DNA from: Streptomyces musisoli
Lineage (GTDB): Bacteria; Actinomycetota; Actinomycetes; Streptomycetales; Streptomycetaceae
Length of the DNA stretch: 64,000 nucleotides
Assembly: GCF_016741855.1 (NCBI RefSeq)
Contig: NZ_JAERRH010000001.1
Span: 744,001-808,000 of the forward strand
Direction of reading: 5' to 3'
Position 1 is the stretch's first letter, and each line of letters begins with the position of its first letter. The notes beneath the pieces were generated by a model. That model was not told the DNA's origin. It worked only from the letters and a program-made list of their open reading frames with translations, and did not search any database. The translations under genes were made by a program, and so were the position numbers. Positions 60,938 to 64,000 of this stretch are shown one piece after another.

Positions 60938-61866
60938 GCCTCGTCACCGCCCCGCAGCCGGCCGGCCAGGAACACCGCCAGCAGGATCGAGACCACCGCG
61001 ACGAGCACGCAGCCCATCGCCGCCGCGTAGCCGAACTGGCCGTAGCGGAAGGCCTCTTCGTAGGCGAAGAGCATCGGCAGCCGGGTCTTTCCGCCGGGTC
61101 CGCCGCTCGTGAGCACGTAGACGAGGGCGAAGGAGTTGAGGTTCCAGATGAGGTTGAGCGCGGTGATGGCGAGGGCCACCGGCCTGAGCGCGGGCCAGGT
61201 GACCGCGCGGAAGCGGCGCCAGGCACCGGCGCCGTCGACCGCCGCCGCCTCGTGGAGTTCGCGCGGGACGTTCTGCAGTCCGGCGAGCAGGGCGACCGTG
61301 GTCTGCGGCAGACCCGCCCAGACGCCGACGACGATCACCGCGGGCAGCGCGGTGGCGAGCCCGCTCAGCCAGTCCCGTCCGTCGCCGAGGCCGAGGTCGC
61401 GCAGGGTCTCGTTGAGGACGCCCGCGTCCGGGTTGTAGACGAGCCGCCACATGATGCCGACGACGACCTCGGGCATCGCCCACGGCACGATCGCGAGGGC
61501 CCGGGCCAGGCCGCGCAGGCGCAGGTCCTGATCGAGCAGGAGGGCCAGGCCGAGCGCGAGCAGGAACTGGGGCACGGTCACGCCGACCGCCCACACCAGT
61601 CCGATCCGGAACGACTCCCAGAACAGGGTGTCGTGCAGGAGGTCCCGGAAGTTGAGGGCACCGATCCACCGGGTGGCGGCCGTCCGGCCGGACTGGGCGT
61701 CGGTGAAGGCCAGCAGGATGCCGTAGAGCAGCGGGCCGACGCTGAGCACGAGGATCGGGACGAGGGCGGGCAGGACGAGGAACCAGGCACCGCGATCGGT
61801 GATCCGCCGCCCGGCCGGTCGTCGCGACCCGGCCGATGACGGCCGTGCTCCGGCCACTGCTGTCAC
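60934..61866 (-). CDS. Carbohydrate ABC transporter permease (MalF type)
   Basis: I chose GTG 61866 because AGGGG lies 8 bases upstream; the ATG at 61905 has no ribosome site. The 310-residue permease has six hydrophobic segments and the EAA loop HEAAAVDGAGAWRRFRAVTWPALRPV. It pairs with the MalG-type permease. No ATPase gene is present in the operon. In Streptomyces many sugar importers use the shared ATPase MsiK, which fits here. Confidence 0.9.
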   Translation of the reverse strand: MTAVAGARPSSAGSRRPAGRRITDRGAWFLVLPALVPILVLSVGPLLYGILLAFTDAQSGRTAATRWIGALNFRDLLHDTLFWESFRIGLVWAVGVTVPQFLLALGLALLLDQDLRLRGLARALAIVPWAMPEVVVGIMWRLVYNPDAGVLNETLRDLGLGDGRDWLSGLATALPAVIVVGVWAGLPQTTVALLAGLQNVPRELHEAAAVDGAGAWRRFRAVTWPALRPVALAITALNLIWNLNSFALVYVLTSGGPGGKTRLPMLFAYEEAFRYGQFGYAAAMGCVLVAVVSILLAVFLAGRLRGGDEA

Positions 61867-62047
61867 GGAATCAGCCCCTTCGCCTGCTCCGATTGACGTG
61901 TTCATGGTGGTAAAGGGCGGTTGCCCCGTCAAGGGACCGCGCACGGCGGCCCACCTGTGCGAATGCGAGACTGGGCGCACAGGGCCCGCACCCCGCACCG
62001 GCGGTGGGCCCGCGGAGGGCACCGGACGACGGCACGGAGGCACGACG

Positions 62048-62911
62048 ATGGACGAGGCACGCGCGCGGGAGGTACTGGCCGCGGCGGCGGTGCTGCCGGA
62101 TCCGGCCGGGGAGGCGCGGCTCCTGGCCCTCGGCGAGAACGCGGTGTTCGCCGCCGGCGACCTGGTGGTGAAGGTGGGCCGGGACGCCGAGCTGCTGGCG
62201 CGGGCCGAGCGCGAACTGACCGTCGCCGGCTGGCTGGCCGAGATGGAGGTCCCGGCGGTGCGGGCGGCCGAGCCGAAGCCGCGGCTGGTCGAGGGGCACC
62301 CGGTGACCGTGTGGCACCGGCTGCCCGATCCGGTACGGCCGGCCGAGCCGCGGGATCTGGCGCGGTTGCTGCGGATCGTGCACGCGCTCCCCTCGCCTCC
62401 CTTCGCCCTGCCGCCCCGGGAGCTGCTGGGCGGTGTGGAGCGCTGGCTGCGGCTCGCGGGCGACGCGATCGACCCGGCGGACGCGGCCTATCTCCGTGAA
62501 CGCCGCGACGGCTTCGCGGCGCAGGCGGCGGCGCTGCGGCCGCATCTGACGCCGGGCCCGATCCACGGCGACGCGCTGCCCCGCAATGTGCACATCGGGC
62601 CGGACGGGCCGGTCCTGGTCGACCTGGAGACCTTCTCCGCGGACCTGCGCGAGCACGACCTGGTGGTCATGGCCCTCTCCCGCGACCGGTACGGGCTGCC
62701 GGACGAGGCGTACGCCTCCTTCACCGAGGCGTACGGCTGGGACGTCCGGGCGTGGGAAGGCTGCGGAGTGCTGCGGGGCGCCCGGGAGACGGCCAGTTGC
62801 GCGTGGGTGGCCCAGCACGCGCCGGGCAACCCGAAGGCGCTGGCGGAGTTCCGCCGACGGGTGGCGTCGCTGCGGGACGGCGACGAGGCGGTGCGTTGGT
62901 ACCCCTTCTGA
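62048..62911 (+). CDS. APH/choline-kinase-like phosphotransferase
   Basis: The 287-residue protein, with GGAGG upstream of ATG 62048, has the N-lobe nucleotide loop LGENAVFAAGDLVVKVGR, the Brenner motif HGDALPRNVHI and the metal motif VDLETFS of the aminoglycoside phosphotransferase family. The substrate may be an aminoglycoside, choline, a sugar or homoserine. No resistance context is visible. It is divergent from the sugar transporter operon. Confidence 0.85.
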   Translation: MDEARAREVLAAAAVLPDPAGEARLLALGENAVFAAGDLVVKVGRDAELLARAERELTVAGWLAEMEVPAVRAAEPKPRLVEGHPVTVWHRLPDPVRPAEPRDLARLLRIVHALPSPPFALPPRELLGGVERWLRLAGDAIDPADAAYLRERRDGFAAQAAALRPHLTPGPIHGDALPRNVHIGPDGPVLVDLETFSADLREHDLVVMALSRDRYGLPDEAYASFTEAYGWDVRAWEGCGVLRGARETASCAWVAQHAPGNPKALAEFRRRVASLRDGDEAVRWYPF

Positions 62912-63030
62912 GGACCCCCGGCCCACACGGCCGCCGCCAGGCAACCGCGACCGGTAGCGAACCGGAGTTCACGCGGGCATGGCCGGGAACGGACCTCGGT
63001 TCACTCGGCCCCGGCCGGCAACGGCCCGTG

Positions 63031-63756
63031 TCACGCGGGCTGGTTCTCGGTCAGCCCCCGCAGTGGCCACACGCCGTTCACCACGGCCTCCGCGTCACCC
63101 TTGCGCCGCAGGAACGCCTGGAAGTCCGCCGCCCATTCGGCGTACCACTCGACCTGAAGGCGGTGCAGTTCCGCCGGGCCCAGGGACGCGATCTTCGGGT
63201 GGCGGTCGGCTATCGCGGACGCGAGCCGCGCCGCGGCGAGGGCGTCGGCGGTGGCGTCGTGCGCCGCGTCGAGGACTATGCCGTACTCGGCGCAGACCGC
63301 TTCCAGGTTCCGCTTCCCGCGGCGGTAGCGGTCCACCCGGCGGTCGATGGTGTACGGGTCGATGACCGGGGCCGGCTGCGCACCGCCCAGCCGGTCGGAG
63401 AGGGACGGCAGGCCGTACCGGCGCAGTTCCGCCGAGAGCAGGGTGAGGTCGAAGGCCGCGTTGTAGGCGACGACCGGGACGCCCGCCGTCCAGTAGGACA
63501 CCAGGACACCGGCGATGGCGTCGGCCACCTGGTCGGCCGGGCGGCCCTCGGCGGCCGCGCGTTCGTTGCTGATGCCGTGGACCGCGACCGCGTCGGCCGG
63601 GATCTCCACGCCCGGATCGGCCAGCCATTCCCGGCGCCCGCCGGGCTCACCGGCCTTGACCTCGATCACGGCACCCGTGACGATGCGCGCCGCACGCGGA
63701 TCGGTCCCCGTCGTCTCCAGGTCGAAGCCGATCAGCAGCTCCCGGTGCCAGCCCAT
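63031..63756 (-). CDS. DnaQ-type 3-prime to 5-prime exonuclease
   Basis: ATG 63756 follows AAGGGGGG. The 241-residue protein is a DEDDh exonuclease: Exo I FDLETTGTDP (D, E), Exo II YNAAFDLTLL (D) and Exo III HDATADALAA (H, D). It is a stand-alone domain, not part of a polymerase, and may act in repair or RNA/DNA trimming. Confidence 0.9.
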   Translation of the reverse strand: MGWHRELLIGFDLETTGTDPRAARIVTGAVIEVKAGEPGGRREWLADPGVEIPADAVAVHGISNERAAAEGRPADQVADAIAGVLVSYWTAGVPVVAYNAAFDLTLLSAELRRYGLPSLSDRLGGAQPAPVIDPYTIDRRVDRYRRGKRNLEAVCAEYGIVLDAAHDATADALAAARLASAIADRHPKIASLGPAELHRLQVEWYAEWAADFQAFLRRKGDAEAVVNGVWPLRGLTENQPA

Positions 63757-63857
63757 GGCGGCCCCCCTTCTTGGTGGTGCTTTCCCCCAGTGGCCTCCAC
63801 CATCGCACGCGGCACTGACAATCCGACGACGGCATTCCGCTTCCCGGTGCCGACCGG

Positions 63858-64000
63858 TCAGGACACCGGGCGCGAATCCGCCCAAGTCAGCTCGAATTCC
63901 TCACGGTATATAGGGAAGAGCCCGGCTTCACCCACATCGTCCGACTTGACCAGCCGGCTGCCGTTGCGCAGCACCAGGACCGGCGACTCCATCCCCCGCG
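63858..64000 (-). CDS. C-terminal part of a gene cut by the window edge
   Basis: A minus-strand frame runs in from the edge and ends at TGA 63858. The visible residues read MESPVLVLRNGSRLVKSDD, then VGEAGLFPIYREEFELTW and a short tail ADSRPVS. An ATG at 63992 could be the start of a 44-residue protein, or the frame may continue outside. Family not recognised. Confidence 0.5.
   Translation of the reverse strand, partial: RGMESPVLVLRNGSRLVKSDDVGEAGLFPIYREEFELTWADSRPVS

Noticed and set aside
62048..62911. Naming the APH-type kinase as an aminoglycoside resistance gene
   Set aside because: The fold motifs are shared with choline, homoserine and macrolide kinases, and no resistance context is present.

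Overview
The window is high-GC DNA with the codon pattern of a streptomycete (third positions almost all G or C, many GTG and some TTG starts, GGAGG-type ribosome sites). The gene content agrees: shared-ATPase sugar transport, ROK and LuxR/TrmB regulators, a radical SAM enzyme, an OleD-type macrolide glucosyltransferase and a complete actinobacterial sulfate-assimilation operon. From memory, the sulfur block has the same order as one in Streptomyces coelicolor. Nothing suggests a plasmid, prophage, CRISPR array or large mobile element. I saw no rRNA or tRNA gene.

Layout. 0-5.5 kb: quinone-dependent pyruvate dehydrogenase (poxB), a degenerate PP2C-like protein and a LuxR/TrmB-type regulator. 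5.5-12 kb: secreted SGNH hydrolase, a DNA-alkylation repair pair (ogt coupled to an Ada/AlkA fusion), rsgA with a short upstream reading frame, and a sigma-like/zinc-finger/transmembrane/cellulose-binding fusion. 12-16.5 kb: radical SAM enzyme with unusual cysteine spacing, 2-hydroxyacid dehydrogenase, a frameshifted repeat peptide and a ROK repressor. 16.5-25 kb: GH2 beta-galactosidase, TetR plus hydrolase, PEP-mutase-family enzyme, DUF2264 protein and homocysteine methyltransferase. 25-41 kb: mixed housekeeping and accessory genes, including esterase, small secreted proteins, a second PEP-mutase-family enzyme, two glyoxalase-fold proteins, DUF817, AraC, BrkB/YihY, AidB-like dehydrogenase, GAF regulator and GNAT.

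41-50.6 kb is the core of the window: a cysteine-type leader peptide with a terminator-like hairpin, sulfite reductase, a tiny zinc-ribbon protein, cysH, cysC, cysD, cysN, ssuA, ssuB, ssuC and a sirohydrochlorin chelatase, nearly all overlapping or within a few bases. They take up sulfonates, activate sulfate to APS/PAPS, reduce it to sulfite and sulfide, and metallate the siroheme the reductase needs. The sulfite reductase/zinc-ribbon junction is split by a 149-bp insert flanked by 17-bp direct repeats.

50.6-64 kb: an ECF sigma factor with SnoaL tail, ketopantoate-reductase-like enzyme, DUF1697 protein, MMPL transporter, OleD-like glucosyltransferase with a perfect 18-bp palindrome at its promoter, a three-gene sugar ABC transporter lacking its own ATPase, an APH-type kinase and a DnaQ-type exonuclease. 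The right edge cuts into another reading frame.

Best leads: the cysteine leader/attenuator system (with two more cysteine-ended short frames before ssuA), the 149-bp insert, the transmembrane sigma-like/CBM2 fusion, the CX8CX2C radical SAM enzyme, an AlkA domain apparently without its catalytic aspartate, and a PP2C domain apparently without its metal-binding DG motif.
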